64,000 bases of DNA from Hydrogenophaga sp. PAMC20947. GTDB taxonomy: Bacteria; Pseudomonadota; Gammaproteobacteria; Burkholderiales; Burkholderiaceae_C. Under the pieces are notes generated by a model, which was not told the DNA's origin, searched no databases, and saw only the letters and a list, made by a program, of their open reading frames with translations. Every line of letters starts with the position of its first letter. Within the stretch, counting starts at the first letter, position 1. The position numbers and the translations under genes are program-made. The DNA lies in assembly GCF_004795855.1 (NCBI RefSeq), contig NZ_CP039252.1, positions 3,534,001 to 3,598,000 on the forward strand. Direction: 5' to 3'. This document shows positions 38,677-47,033 of this stretch, piece by piece.

Positions 38677-39036
38677 ATGCAAAACATCCAACCAATCAAC
38701 ACCTTGGCTCGCCGTCAATTTGGGCGCTTGGCGCTGGGCGGGGCTGCCGCCTTGGCTTTGGCGGCTTGCGGCGGCGGCAGTGATGGGCGTGATTCGGACA
38801 GTCAGCGCAGTTTGCTGGATGTCTACAACAAGCTGGAAGATGGCATGGGGCCGAAGGAGGTCACAGACTTGGTTGGGCGAACTTCAGAATCTATCGGCGG
38901 CGCTTCCTATCTCTGGCAAAACACCTCAGAGTCGCTTTCTGTGCACTTCAACCACAAGCAGGGCACTCAGATTAGCGGAGCGCACTGGTATATCGGATCG
39001 AGTCAGACACGGGCAAAGTTATTCAACGAGGTTTGA
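38677..39036 (+). CDS. small BamE/SmpA-like lipoprotein
   Basis: A 119-residue protein preceded by ggagagga. The N-terminus has a twin-arginine pattern (ARRQFGRLALGG) and a lipobox LALAAC, so it should be a lipidated envelope protein, perhaps exported by Tat. The mature part, LLDVYNKLEDGMGPKEVTDL followed by WQNTSESLSVHFNHKQG, resembles the small BamE/SmpA fold (GMs..eV..llG, then aromatic beta strands). It ends one base before the next gene's ATG, so it is cotranscribed with the VirB5-like and VirB6-like genes. A VirB7-like role in a secretion complex is possible by position but there is no direct sign of it. Confidence 0.7.
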   Translation: MQNIQPINTLARRQFGRLALGGAAALALAACGGGSDGRDSDSQRSLLDVYNKLEDGMGPKEVTDLVGRTSESIGGASYLWQNTSESLSVHFNHKQGTQISGAHWYIGSSQTRAKLFNEV

Positions 39037-39037
39037 G

Positions 39038-39718
39038 ATGAGGCTCATGGTTGCTCTATGTTCTTTTGTATTGTCTTCACTGGCCAATGCTCAATGGGCC
39101 GTGTATGACAAAGATGTTCATGAAGAGATAAGGAGGATTAACAAGGTCGATGGCGAATTTGCCAAGCTCGACACGGCCTTTAAGAGCACGCTTTCCAGCG
39201 GCAGCTCGGGTCAAGACCTGACACTGGGCGAAGGCACAGGAAAAGCGATATTGAAAGGCCTAGACACCAAGTTCGAAACCCTCTCCATCACCGATGAAGA
39301 AAAGCTCAAATACGTCGGGACGGAGCAGGACTGTGGCAGCAACAATGAAAAATTCCTGGCGCATTACAACGCCTGCGTCGGCCTTCGGAATTTGCGCCTG
39401 CAAACGCTCAAACAGAGCCAAGAGACGTTGAAAATGTTAGATCAACGGCGAGGCCAAATTGTTCAGCTTATTCGAAACTCTCGGGGTGCCAAGACGGAAT
39501 CGGGTCAGATGCAGCGCTACCATTTCGAACTGCAAGCCTTGCAATCGCTGATGCAAACCGACGCCATGCAGCTCCAGGTTTTGATGGATGGCTACAAGCA
39601 GCGAGAACAGGTGTATGCCATGCAGATGGTGGAAGCCAAACGGGCCAGCGACACTGGCCGGTTTGACGGCGGCAAGGGCGCGCCCCGCAAAAAGGCCGTC
39701 CCGTTCGTGATGCCTTGA
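39038..39718 (+). CDS. VirB5/TrbJ-like secreted protein
   Basis: A 226-residue protein starting MRLMVALCSFVLSSLANAQ, a signal peptide, 1 bp after the lipoprotein gene. The mature protein is mostly helical with a long amphipathic stretch (LKMLDQRRGQIVQLIRNSRG and QMQRYHFELQALQSLMQTDA). The region LQALQSLMQTDAMQLQVLM is of the type seen at the end of VirB5/TrbJ pilus-tip proteins. Two cysteines (DCGS, NACVG) may pair. The gene order secreted helical protein then VirB6 supports VirB5, but sequence likeness by eye is moderate. Confidence 0.6.
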   Translation: MRLMVALCSFVLSSLANAQWAVYDKDVHEEIRRINKVDGEFAKLDTAFKSTLSSGSSGQDLTLGEGTGKAILKGLDTKFETLSITDEEKLKYVGTEQDCGSNNEKFLAHYNACVGLRNLRLQTLKQSQETLKMLDQRRGQIVQLIRNSRGAKTESGQMQRYHFELQALQSLMQTDAMQLQVLMDGYKQREQVYAMQMVEAKRASDTGRFDGGKGAPRKKAVPFVMP

Positions 39719-39840
39719 AACACCTGCCTTTCGCAAATTACTGATTCGTCGAATCGACCGCGATCTTGAGGAAGACAGTTGTGATTTGCACTGCTTTTAG
39801 ACCCCTGCCCTGGCTCACAAGCCCTTCTTGAGGTAATCCC

Positions 39841-41457
39841 ATGGCCGTATGTGAAGCAGGCGGCGCCTTGGCGGCGTTGCCCTGGATGGGCAGTGTGCTC
39901 AACATGTTGAGCCCCGATTTTCAAGGCGTCCTGCAAGACGCCTTCTTTTATTGTTCGGTCCGCGAATATGTCATGAACGACATCATTCAAGGCCCGTATC
40001 AAGCATTGGTAGCCGCCAAGCTGGCCATGGCCTTAGGCGTGATGTCAGCCACCTTGATGACCATCTGGGTGGCTTTCCAAGGTTTCCAAATCATCACTGG
40101 CGCCAATAAGAACCCGATCGTGCCGCTGTTCATCCAGACCGGCAAGATGGTGTTGATTTTGTCATTGGTGTCATTGATTGCGGCCAAGTCGCCGGTGATC
40201 GTGACCTCTGTAGGCGACTTCAAGGAGCTGGTTTCCGAGTCGGTGGCGGAGGGCGCCGACATCACCACGCTGATCGATCTGAACCTGGGTATCAGTGCCT
40301 TGCTCAATGCGATCACAGAGGCCATGAAGGGGGTGGATCCCACCAAGGATCCGAATGTGCTCACCACCACCGTAGGCCTGCTGGGCCAAAGCGGGCCGGC
40401 CATGCTCACAGGGGTGTTGCTGATGCTGGCGGAGTTGTCGATCACGTTCGCGATCATGCTCTCGCCGCTGTTCATCTTCTTTCTGTTGTTTCAGCAAACG
40501 TCGGCCTTGTTCTGGTCTTGGGCGAAGTTCACGCTCGGCGCGCTGTTCTCGTTGGCCACACTGACGCTGATCGGCTCGCTGGCATTGAAGGCAACCGCCG
40601 TGTATGGCGGCATGGTGGTCGCAGCGTATTACACCAATTCGGGCGGAGGCCTCGGGGGGCTGATCAATACCGCGACGGGAGGTCCCTTCGACATCTCGGG
40701 CAGCTCCATGCGACTGGCCGCTCTGGGCACGCTGATGTCAGCCATCATCATCGCAATCCCCCCCACCATCATGCAGTTTTTCAGTTCCGGAGCGAGCTTC
40801 GCAGCGGGCGCTTTTGGCTTTGCCGGGGCGGGGGCCCTGGCAGCGGCCGGACGTTCGGGCAGCAGTGCAACCGGCGGGGCAGCAGCGGGTTTGATGAACG
40901 CTGGACAGGGCGGTGCCGGCGCGAAAAGCAATCAAGCGCCGTCTGGCGCGGCAGGCACACCGATGAACCTTGGCTACACCGGCGGCGAGAGCAACATGGC
41001 CGCAGCCAACAACCAGAGCCTGCTGGCGAAAGCCAACAGCGGATCAGCAGGCCTGGACCCCGACGGTGCCTCGTGCACGCCTGGCGGCTTCAAGGGGCTG
41101 GCCAACAACCCCTCGGAAAATCTCGGCCTGGCGGGCATCAAGCACAAGCAAGACACCGATGAATTTCATACAGACACTTCGGGTCAACGCACGGAGGCCA
41201 AGCACGTTCAGCCCTCGTCCCAGACGACTCAAACGTTCCAGGATGCCAAAATCATCAAAGAGTATCCCCACCTGGGTACCGGAGGGACCCTGAAGGTGTC
41301 CGGAGGCGTGACCGGCAACACGGGAAACACGGAACGCCCTGCCCCAGCAGGCAACAGCGGCGAAACGCACGCTCAGCGCTCTTCGCCATCGGCGCCCACA
41401 AGCAACCCAGGACCCAAGCCCCGACCCGGCGTGCCCTATGGTCAAGGCAAGGGCTGA
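39841..41457 (+). CDS. VirB6/TrbL-like type IV secretion membrane protein
   Basis: A 538-residue protein with a ribosome binding site (gagg) before the ATG. The first 330 residues hold a periplasmic-type start (VNDIIQGPYQAL region), helices near 57-80, 100-116, 188-218, 225-265 and 285-310, and a central soluble loop, the usual VirB6/TrbL plan. ITGANKNPIVPLFIQTGKM is typical of the family. The last 210 residues are a glycine, alanine, serine and asparagine-rich hydrophilic tail. VirB6 forms the inner-membrane channel part of type IV secretion systems. No virB4, B8-B11 or virD4 genes are in this window, so this protein and its VirB5-like neighbour are orphans here. Confidence 0.8.
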   Translation: MAVCEAGGALAALPWMGSVLNMLSPDFQGVLQDAFFYCSVREYVMNDIIQGPYQALVAAKLAMALGVMSATLMTIWVAFQGFQIITGANKNPIVPLFIQTGKMVLILSLVSLIAAKSPVIVTSVGDFKELVSESVAEGADITTLIDLNLGISALLNAITEAMKGVDPTKDPNVLTTTVGLLGQSGPAMLTGVLLMLAELSITFAIMLSPLFIFFLLFQQTSALFWSWAKFTLGALFSLATLTLIGSLALKATAVYGGMVVAAYYTNSGGGLGGLINTATGGPFDISGSSMRLAALGTLMSAIIIAIPPTIMQFFSSGASFAAGAFGFAGAGALAAAGRSGSSATGGAAAGLMNAGQGGAGAKSNQAPSGAAGTPMNLGYTGGESNMAAANNQSLLAKANSGSAGLDPDGASCTPGGFKGLANNPSENLGLAGIKHKQDTDEFHTDTSGQRTEAKHVQPSSQTTQTFQDAKIIKEYPHLGTGGTLKVSGGVTGNTGNTERPAPAGNSGETHAQRSSPSAPTSNPGPKPRPGVPYGQGKG

Positions 41458-41666
41458 CTGAAAGACGTACCTGCAACATTGGGGCGGCAACGGCTTTCTG
41501 AGCCCGCAGAGCGTTCGTTGAATCGAGTGTCTGATCCCACGGTCTGTTGATCTGGCCAGATGACATCTTCACCGCCGGCCCTGAGCCCATCGGGATACCT
41601 CGCAATACTCAGCTCGAGCGGGAGTTCAAACACCACGGGGCTGCCTCAACAGGGCCAGGCCTGCTT

Positions 41667-43130
41667 TCACATCGCGCGGATCAGCGGTTCATGCACAGAC
41701 GCCGAAGCCTGCAGGTTGTGTTGCTGCGCGGGCTGGTCGAGCTGGACCAAGCGTGACAGGGAGTCTGCTGCCGGCGTGTTGGCCGCCTGCCGGGCGTCTA
41801 GGGTGCCGTCTTTCAGCGTGATGCCGTCGTGCTGGCCGTATCGGATCTGGCCTTCGCTGTTGACGCGCAGCAGGTTGATGCCGGTCATGCCTTGTTCTCG
41901 AGCACAGCGGGCCAGCGAACAAACGGTGTTGTCCAACCCCCGATCCCAGGGGAGGTTGTGGGTGGAGGCAAGCTGGCGGACCTGGCGCTCGCTGTCACCC
42001 AGCAGTGACTTCGACACGGGTGAGAGCTCAAGCGAAGCACGCGGTCCAATGGACGCAGCCGGGACGGCCCCAGCTTTGAGAGGGGCTTGGGTAGGCGCAA
42101 CGTGTATGGGCCCCCCGTTGGAACCGGGCCCAGCGTGGCGGGCTTCCAGCTCTTGCTGCCAACGCTCGCCTGGCTGCAACGGACGCTTCAGGCCCTGAAT
42201 GATTTCCTGAGCCAAGCCCGTAGTCCCATGCGCCACTGCACTGGCGCCGCGACTCACGGCAGTGATGGCGCCGCGCATGTCTTGCACATCGCCCCGGTAT
42301 TCGCCAATGGCCACGGCATTGGCTCGCGCCAGCCGCGAGGCAGCCGGGTCTTCAAGCACGGAATGATCAGGTCGACCATTGGCATCCACGTTGGCGAAAT
42401 GGTGCCCTTTGTGGCTGTCGCTCATGGCAAACGCCGCCCTTGTGGTGGTGGGCGGGGTGAAGCCCGTGGCCAGTTGCACAGGGCCGTAGCCGCGCAAGGC
42501 ATCGCTCCAGTGGGTGGTGTTGTGGTAGCCATTGGCCCGCAGGGTCTGGATTTCCTGGGGTGTGGCGTAGACCTTGACTTGCCCGTAGTGGGCCCCGCCG
42601 GCGCTGACAAGATCGCCGGCCATGACGTGGTTGGTAACGTCGTTGCCTCCGGCGGGAATGCGCAGGTTGAGGCTGGCAGCGCCGTAGGCGTTGATGGTTT
42701 CGCCTTTCAAGCCGAAGTAGTGGGCTGAGACTTGGGCCAGCGTGCCGCCTAAAGAGTGACCGGTGACTGTCACGGGCGGTGTTTGATCGCCGACAGCCTG
42801 GTCTTGTGCCAACTGCATCGCCTTTCGGGTCAAACCAATCGCATCAGGCACCTGCAGATTGGAGCGGTTGAGCACCATGCCGCCATCGGCGAGCACGCCA
42901 TCTTTAAGCGCCTCTCGGTCGAACTCTGTCCCCCGGTGGGCAACGATGATCTCTCGTGTGTCCACACGTTGGTAGATGGTCCCTTGGTAGCCAGTTTTGG
43001 GGTTGTCCTGGTGATACAGAACCTTGTATTGGTGCTCCCCAATGGTCTCCGTATCGTCACCACGGGTTGGCGATCGACTGCGATAGGAGTCGATAGCCAA
43101 GTCGGCATAGTCTTGGCTGGTCATCCTCAT
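41667..43130 (-). CDS. class 3 lipase with XVIPCD-like C-terminus, candidate type IV secretion antibacterial effector
   Basis: A 487-residue protein. The N-terminal 250 residues form a class 3 lipase/phospholipase: IIVAHRGTEF (oxyanion-side motif), nucleophile Ser126 in VTGHSLGGTLAQ, candidate Asp173 in VMAGDLVSAGG and candidate His243/244 in DSHKGHHFANV. A linker rich in A, G and P (about 320-370) leads to a C-terminal domain about 375-475 (RQLASTHNLPWDRGLDN, LLRVNSEGQIRYGQHDG, ARQAANTPAADSLSRL). Its ending resembles XVIPCD, the domain by which VirD4 recruits effectors of the bacteria-killing Xanthomonas-type system. No signal peptide is present, as expected for such effectors. The start lies 2 bases after the stop of an upstream lipoprotein gene. 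I infer a phospholipase toxin delivered into rival cells. Confidence 0.75.
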   Translation of the reverse strand: MRMTSQDYADLAIDSYRSRSPTRGDDTETIGEHQYKVLYHQDNPKTGYQGTIYQRVDTREIIVAHRGTEFDREALKDGVLADGGMVLNRSNLQVPDAIGLTRKAMQLAQDQAVGDQTPPVTVTGHSLGGTLAQVSAHYFGLKGETINAYGAASLNLRIPAGGNDVTNHVMAGDLVSAGGAHYGQVKVYATPQEIQTLRANGYHNTTHWSDALRGYGPVQLATGFTPPTTTRAAFAMSDSHKGHHFANVDANGRPDHSVLEDPAASRLARANAVAIGEYRGDVQDMRGAITAVSRGASAVAHGTTGLAQEIIQGLKRPLQPGERWQQELEARHAGPGSNGGPIHVAPTQAPLKAGAVPAASIGPRASLELSPVSKSLLGDSERQVRQLASTHNLPWDRGLDNTVCSLARCAREQGMTGINLLRVNSEGQIRYGQHDGITLKDGTLDARQAANTPAADSLSRLVQLDQPAQQHNLQASASVHEPLIRAM

Positions 43131-43132
43131 GG

Positions 43133-43852
43133 TTAAAGCCTTCTGGCCTTGAGAACGAACGAAAACAAATCGTTTTGCAACTCAGGAGGAAGCGTGCTTC
43201 GGTCCATCCATCCCAAAAGCGCAGACGACACTTTCGAATGCTCATTCGTTGTTTCAGGTGCCGGTTTGCCGTACCACGCCCTCGGATAAAACGTCGCGTG
43301 AGGTGCTTCGCTCTCGAGGCCCTTCAAGTCAATATGTCCTCCGAACGTGGCTTCGTCGGGCGCACCCGTGGGCGACCCTCCTGCCCCAACCCCGGTCAGG
43401 GTCCATTCGCACAAACCATTGCCGTAGTAGTCCTCGTCGAGCATGGCGTCCAGATAAACCGTCGCAACATAGCTGCCATCGGGCTGGTGGGTGAACGGCA
43501 GCTCCACCCTGTATTCAGGGACGCCACGCACACCGGCCCAGTCGTTGACGATGTAGGTGCACCCTTTGGCCTGATACCCAGCGCTCCAGTTGGCGATCTT
43601 GAACGGCCCCGGCGCACCTTCAATCGTGAGCACAACCTCGTACGCCTGCTGCGGCTTGGGGTTGAGCCTGTAAAGGTGCTCTTGCGCCGATTTGTCGTTC
43701 TTGCCCGGGCTGGAGGACGCGGTTGCGGCAGCGGGATCGGCAGGCTTCATGGTGTCGACAGCAGAAGTTGGTTGGCAAGCGCTGATCCAGAGAACACTGA
43801 GCAAGACCAGGGGGGGGGCGAATGGTGGGCGATTTTTGAGCAACACGGGCAT
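43133..43852 (-). CDS. lipoprotein, candidate immunity protein for the neighbouring lipase effector
   Basis: A 239-residue lipoprotein with signal peptide PPLVLLSVLWISAC (lipobox Cys26), then a Pro/Ala/Ser-rich spacer to about 55 and a beta-rich domain with aromatic residues and two cysteines (KGCTYIVNDWAG, GNGLCEWTLTG). I recognise no named family. It is upstream of and 2 bp from the lipase gene, on the same strand. Immunity proteins of bacteria-killing type IV effectors are usually lipoproteins encoded directly upstream of their toxin, because the toxin acts in the periplasm. The role is therefore inferred from context alone. Confidence 0.7.
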   Translation of the reverse strand: MPVLLKNRPPFAPPLVLLSVLWISACQPTSAVDTMKPADPAAATASSSPGKNDKSAQEHLYRLNPKPQQAYEVVLTIEGAPGPFKIANWSAGYQAKGCTYIVNDWAGVRGVPEYRVELPFTHQPDGSYVATVYLDAMLDEDYYGNGLCEWTLTGVGAGGSPTGAPDEATFGGHIDLKGLESEAPHATFYPRAWYGKPAPETTNEHSKVSSALLGWMDRSTLPPELQNDLFSFVLKARRL

Positions 43853-44007
43853 CCGATGAGTACTTTTTCAGCAGCATAGCACCGGGGGATACAGCTGCCC
43901 ACGGCTTGTTGCCGAAATGCGCAAACCCAGAAAACCGGGCCTTGGGCGGCTCATAGCGAAGACGCAGGCAGGCCAGCCTAGGGTTCCTTTGCTCACCTGA
44001 ATGGGGT

Positions 44008-44766
44008 CTACCGCACCCAGGCGTCGTAACCCGTTTTCAGAATCAGCAGCGTCACCACCACGATGAACACCTGGCGCACGAAGCCGCTGCCGTGCTTGAG
44101 CGCGAGACGCGTGCCGAGCAGGCTGCCCACCACGTTGGCGATCGCCATCACCAGCACAAAGTGCCACCAGACGTGTCCTTTGTAGGCGAACAGCAGCAGA
44201 GCGGCCAGATTGGACGCGGTGTTGAGCAGCTTTGCGCTGGCGCTGGCATGCAGGAAGTCGTAGCCCAGCCACCGCACAAACAGAAAGACGAAGAAGCTGC
44301 CGGTGCCCGGGCCAAAGAAGCCGTCGTAAAACCCGATGGTCACGCCCAGCACACTGGCCGCCAGTGCCTCTTGGCGTCCCTGAAAACGGGGCGCGTGGTG
44401 CTGGCCCAGCTGCTTTTTCACCAGCGTGTAACCCAACACTGCCATCAGCACCAGCGGCAGCACGCGGCGCAAAAAATCGGGTGAGATGACGGTGACCATC
44501 CAGGCACCCAGCATGGAGCCGGCAAAACACACCACAACCGCTGGCATCAAGGCCGCCCAGGGCATTTGCACCCGGCGGGCAAACTGCAGCGTGGCCACCG
44601 CTGTGCCCCAGATCGCAGCGCCCTTGTTGACACCAAACAGGGTGGCCGGATGCGTGTTGGGAAATACCGCAAACATGGCCGGCACCAGGATCAGCCCACC
44701 GCCGCCGACGATGGCATCAACGAAGCCGGCGAAGCCGGAAGCAATGGTGACGAGCAGCAGGTCCAT
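44008..44766 (-). CDS. TauE/SafE-family anion permease
   Basis: A 252-residue membrane protein with 7-8 helices. The repeated TauE/SafE motif is seen twice: FAGFVDAIVGGGGLILVPAM at the start and TIGFYDGFFGPGTGSFFVFL in the middle. The ATG at 44766 gives the normal family start; a longer frame upstream has no hydrophobic content. Family members export or import sulfite, sulfoacetate and similar anions; the substrate here is unknown. No sulfur genes are adjacent. Confidence 0.92.
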   Translation of the reverse strand: MDLLLVTIASGFAGFVDAIVGGGGLILVPAMFAVFPNTHPATLFGVNKGAAIWGTAVATLQFARRVQMPWAALMPAVVVCFAGSMLGAWMVTVISPDFLRRVLPLVLMAVLGYTLVKKQLGQHHAPRFQGRQEALAASVLGVTIGFYDGFFGPGTGSFFVFLFVRWLGYDFLHASASAKLLNTASNLAALLLFAYKGHVWWHFVLVMAIANVVGSLLGTRLALKHGSGFVRQVFIVVVTLLILKTGYDAWVR

Positions 44767-44870
44767 GGCGTGGATTGTCGCTGCGGCCGAGGGCACCACC
44801 CGGATGGGGTGTCGCGCAGGCTGCCTGATGGGGTCCGTGGCAACGGCGTCCTGACCATGCACCGGCAAAA

Positions 44871-44896
44871 AAAAACCAACCCTGAGGTTGGTTTTT
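44871..44896. terminator. bidirectional intrinsic terminator
   Basis: An 11-bp perfect stem, aaaaaccaacc / ggttggttttt, with a CTGA loop. The A-run on one side and T-run on the other give a U-tract in both directions. On the minus strand it would end transcripts coming from the class II aldolase gene before the TauE/SafE gene. Confidence 0.85.
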
Positions 44897-45078
44897 GGAT
44901 CTCATACGGCATTGCTGCCGTTGTGATCTGTTTGTTGTTGGACTGAGATGTCTCCTCGGGTCCCCCGCGGTCTTTGGCGAGCCAGCGCCTTGCGAGTGAG
45001 GACACTGTACGGCAGATCGCCCCCGACCAATATCGGGAGTTTCCCTGCCCCACCTACCGGCTCACCCCGCGAAAACCC

Positions 45079-45231
45079 TCAGTTTTTGGCCGGTAACGGG
45101 CTGACGGCGCTGCGCCCACTGCAGCGCAACAACAGCAGGCCAAGCGCAGCGGCGGTGAGGTACATACTCACCGGGTAGAAGGCGGCGGGCAACAGGAGCA
45201 ACTGCGTGGGCCGGGGCTGGGTGAAGCTCAC
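45079..45231 (-). pseudogene. 50-residue membrane-protein fragment or small membrane protein
   Basis: Directly after the aldolase stop, the minus strand reads from a GTG at 45231 to a TGA at 45079. The peptide has a clear hydrophobic helix (FYPVSMYLTAAALGLLLL) and ends RCSGRSAVSPLPAKN. No ribosome binding site precedes the GTG, and the frame also stays open a few codons upstream. This looks like the tail of a membrane protein whose front has been lost, or a small membrane protein downstream of the aldolase. Confidence 0.35.
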
Positions 45232-45249
45232 GAAGCTGCGGGTCCGCGA

Positions 45250-46020
45250 TCAGACGTCGTAACCCGGCGAGCTGCGCTCCGCCTTGCGGATCAGCGAAGG
45301 CCAGACGAACGCCCCCCCCAGGCCACCGGTCTGCACGCGCATGGCCTCGGCCACGCCGCTGACGATTTTGGGGTTCACGCTCACCACTTCGCCGCCAGCC
45401 TGAGCGCCGATCTGAATCTGGCAGGTGGACTCAAAGGTGTACATGGCCAGGAAGGCGTCGGCGATGGTGGGGCCAGCGGTGAGCAGGCCGTGGTTGCGCA
45501 ACATGAGGAAGTTGTTCTTGCCCATGTCGGCCTGCAGACGCGGTTTTTCGTCTTCACGGAAAGCCACGCCTTCGTAGCCGTGGTACCCCAGCGAAGCGAG
45601 CACAAACGTACTTTGCTGGCTGATCGGCAACACGCCGCACTTTTGCGCGCTCACGGCCACGCCCGCGCGGGTGTGGGTGTGCAACACGCAGCCGACATCG
45701 GGACGTGCTTCGTGCACAGCGCTGTGGATCACGAAGCCGGCCGGGTTCACCGGAAATGGGGTGTCGTGCAGCTTGTTGCACTGCATGTCGACCTTGACCA
45801 GGCTGGAGGCCGTGATTTCATCAAACATCAAGCCGTAGGGGTTGATCAGGAACTGGTGTTCGCCGCCGGTGACGCTGTCGGGCAGCTTGGCACTGATGTG
45901 GGTGAAGACCAGATCGCTCCAGCCATAGAGGGCCACCAACCGGTAGCAGGCGGCCAGATCGCAGCGCAACTGCCACTCTTCGGCGCTGACCTGGTCTTTG
46001 AGGGATGGGATATTTGTCAT
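45250..46020 (-). CDS. class II aldolase/adducin family protein
   Basis: A 256-residue class II aldolase-fold protein. The ATG at 46020 has ggagacaagc directly upstream. Zinc ligands are visible: His in GCVLHTHTRAG (HxH) and a later His in LRNHGLLTAGPT; HISAKLP and FLINPYGLMFDEITASSLV are family marks. Members include fuculose-phosphate aldolase, ribulose-phosphate epimerase and decarboxylases, and the length fits the decarboxylase/aldolase group of unassigned members. It is divergent from a Crp/Fnr-type regulator, which may control it. Confidence 0.9.
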   Translation of the reverse strand: MTNIPSLKDQVSAEEWQLRCDLAACYRLVALYGWSDLVFTHISAKLPDSVTGGEHQFLINPYGLMFDEITASSLVKVDMQCNKLHDTPFPVNPAGFVIHSAVHEARPDVGCVLHTHTRAGVAVSAQKCGVLPISQQSTFVLASLGYHGYEGVAFREDEKPRLQADMGKNNFLMLRNHGLLTAGPTIADAFLAMYTFESTCQIQIGAQAGGEVVSVNPKIVSGVAEAMRVQTGGLGGAFVWPSLIRKAERSSPGYDV

Positions 46021-46081
46021 GCTTGTCTCCGCTTTATGGGGGTGTGAACTTTGCAATGTAGGATTGCCATCCAATTGAAAC

Positions 46082-46097
46082 TGTCAAATTTTTGACA
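46082..46097. promoter_or_regulatory. Crp/Fnr-type palindromic operator between aldolase and regulator genes
   Basis: TGTCAAATTTTTGACA is a 16-bp inverted repeat (TGTCAA-N4-TTGACA), the geometry of Crp/Fnr-family sites. It lies 32 bp before the regulator start at 46130 and 61 bp before the aldolase ATG. It is therefore a good candidate for autoregulation and for control of the aldolase. Confidence 0.7.
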
Positions 46098-46129
46098 TTT
46101 GGACCCGACTGAGTCTCGCCGGGCACACC

Positions 46130-46855
46130 ATGCAGCCCACCGCCGACACGATCAAACGCCTGCAGGTCAACCCCTGGTTTGCAGACCTGCCACCCGGCGC
46201 GCAACGGGCGCTGGTGACGCAGGCCGAGCCGCTGCGCCTGCAGTCTGGGGAGATGCTCTTTCGCCAGGGCGACCCGGTGGGGACCGGGCGCGGTGGCTTT
46301 TTCGGGTTGCTGGCGGGGCAAATCAAGATTTCGAGCCTGCGAGACGACGGGCACGAGGCGATCCTGGCGGTCCTTGAGGTGGGTAACTGGTTTGGTGAAA
46401 TTTCGCTGTTCGACCAGCGTCCGCGCACCCACGATGCCACCGCCCTGGGCCCGGTTGACGTGCTGGCACTGCCGGGTTCAGCCTTCAATGGGTTGATGCG
46501 ACGCGAGGTTTTCGCGCGCGCCATGTGCCAGCTGATGGCGGGCCGGGTGCGATCGCTGTACGGCATGGTGGAAGACGCCACCCTGCGCTCGACCCGAGCG
46601 CGCGTGGCGCGGCGCCTGATGTTGCTGGCGCACGGGGATGCCACCCAGGCAGACGCAGCACGCCCGGTGGTGGCGGTGTCTCAGGATGCGCTGGCGATGA
46701 TGCTGGGCATGACGCGGCAGACCCTGAACAAAGAGCTCAGGGCACTGGCCCGCCTGGGCGCCCTGGTGCCTCGCTATGGCCGCATCGAAATCACCTCCAT
46801 CGCCCTGCTGGCCCAGCAGGGCGAAGTCACCCAAACAACAACACCTTCACCCTAG
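46130..46855 (+). CDS. Crp/Fnr family transcriptional regulator
   Basis: A 241-residue regulator: cyclic-nucleotide-binding-type beta roll about 17-135 (GEMLFRQGDPVGTGRGGFFGLL, GNWFGEISLFDQRPRTHDATA), dimer helix about 135-165, and Crp-type winged helix about 170-230 with recognition helix SQDALAMMLGMTRQTLNKEL. There are no N-terminal iron-sulfur cysteines of the FNR type. The effector is unknown; the beta roll keeps a GEIS motif but lacks a clear RxS cAMP motif. It is divergent from the aldolase gene. Confidence 0.92.
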   Translation: MQPTADTIKRLQVNPWFADLPPGAQRALVTQAEPLRLQSGEMLFRQGDPVGTGRGGFFGLLAGQIKISSLRDDGHEAILAVLEVGNWFGEISLFDQRPRTHDATALGPVDVLALPGSAFNGLMRREVFARAMCQLMAGRVRSLYGMVEDATLRSTRARVARRLMLLAHGDATQADAARPVVAVSQDALAMMLGMTRQTLNKELRALARLGALVPRYGRIEITSIALLAQQGEVTQTTTPSP

Positions 46856-47033
46856 GGACCTGCACGTCGAATAGGGGACCGCAAGTCCACGGCCCGCCAG
46901 GGTTTGGCCCAAAACGGGCGCGCCGGTCATGCCGTTTTGGATCCGAACGTGCATGGCGGAGGTTGCGCAGAGGGCCCCTGGGAAACGGAACGAATGGGTG
47001 AACGACGACTCGGGCATCGCGGGCAATTTTCAG

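Larger units (their letters stand above)
44767..45249. other. 483-bp spacer holding a terminator and a gene remnant
   Basis: This stretch contains a strong bidirectional terminator hairpin at 44871-44896 and, next to the aldolase gene, a short minus-strand frame described separately. The rest (about 44900-45075) shows no gene or repeat I can support. Confidence 0.5.

Noticed and set aside
38677..39036. Lipoprotein considered as VirB7
   Set aside because: The mature part looks BamE/SmpA-like and no VirB7 signature is visible, so only a positional hint remains.
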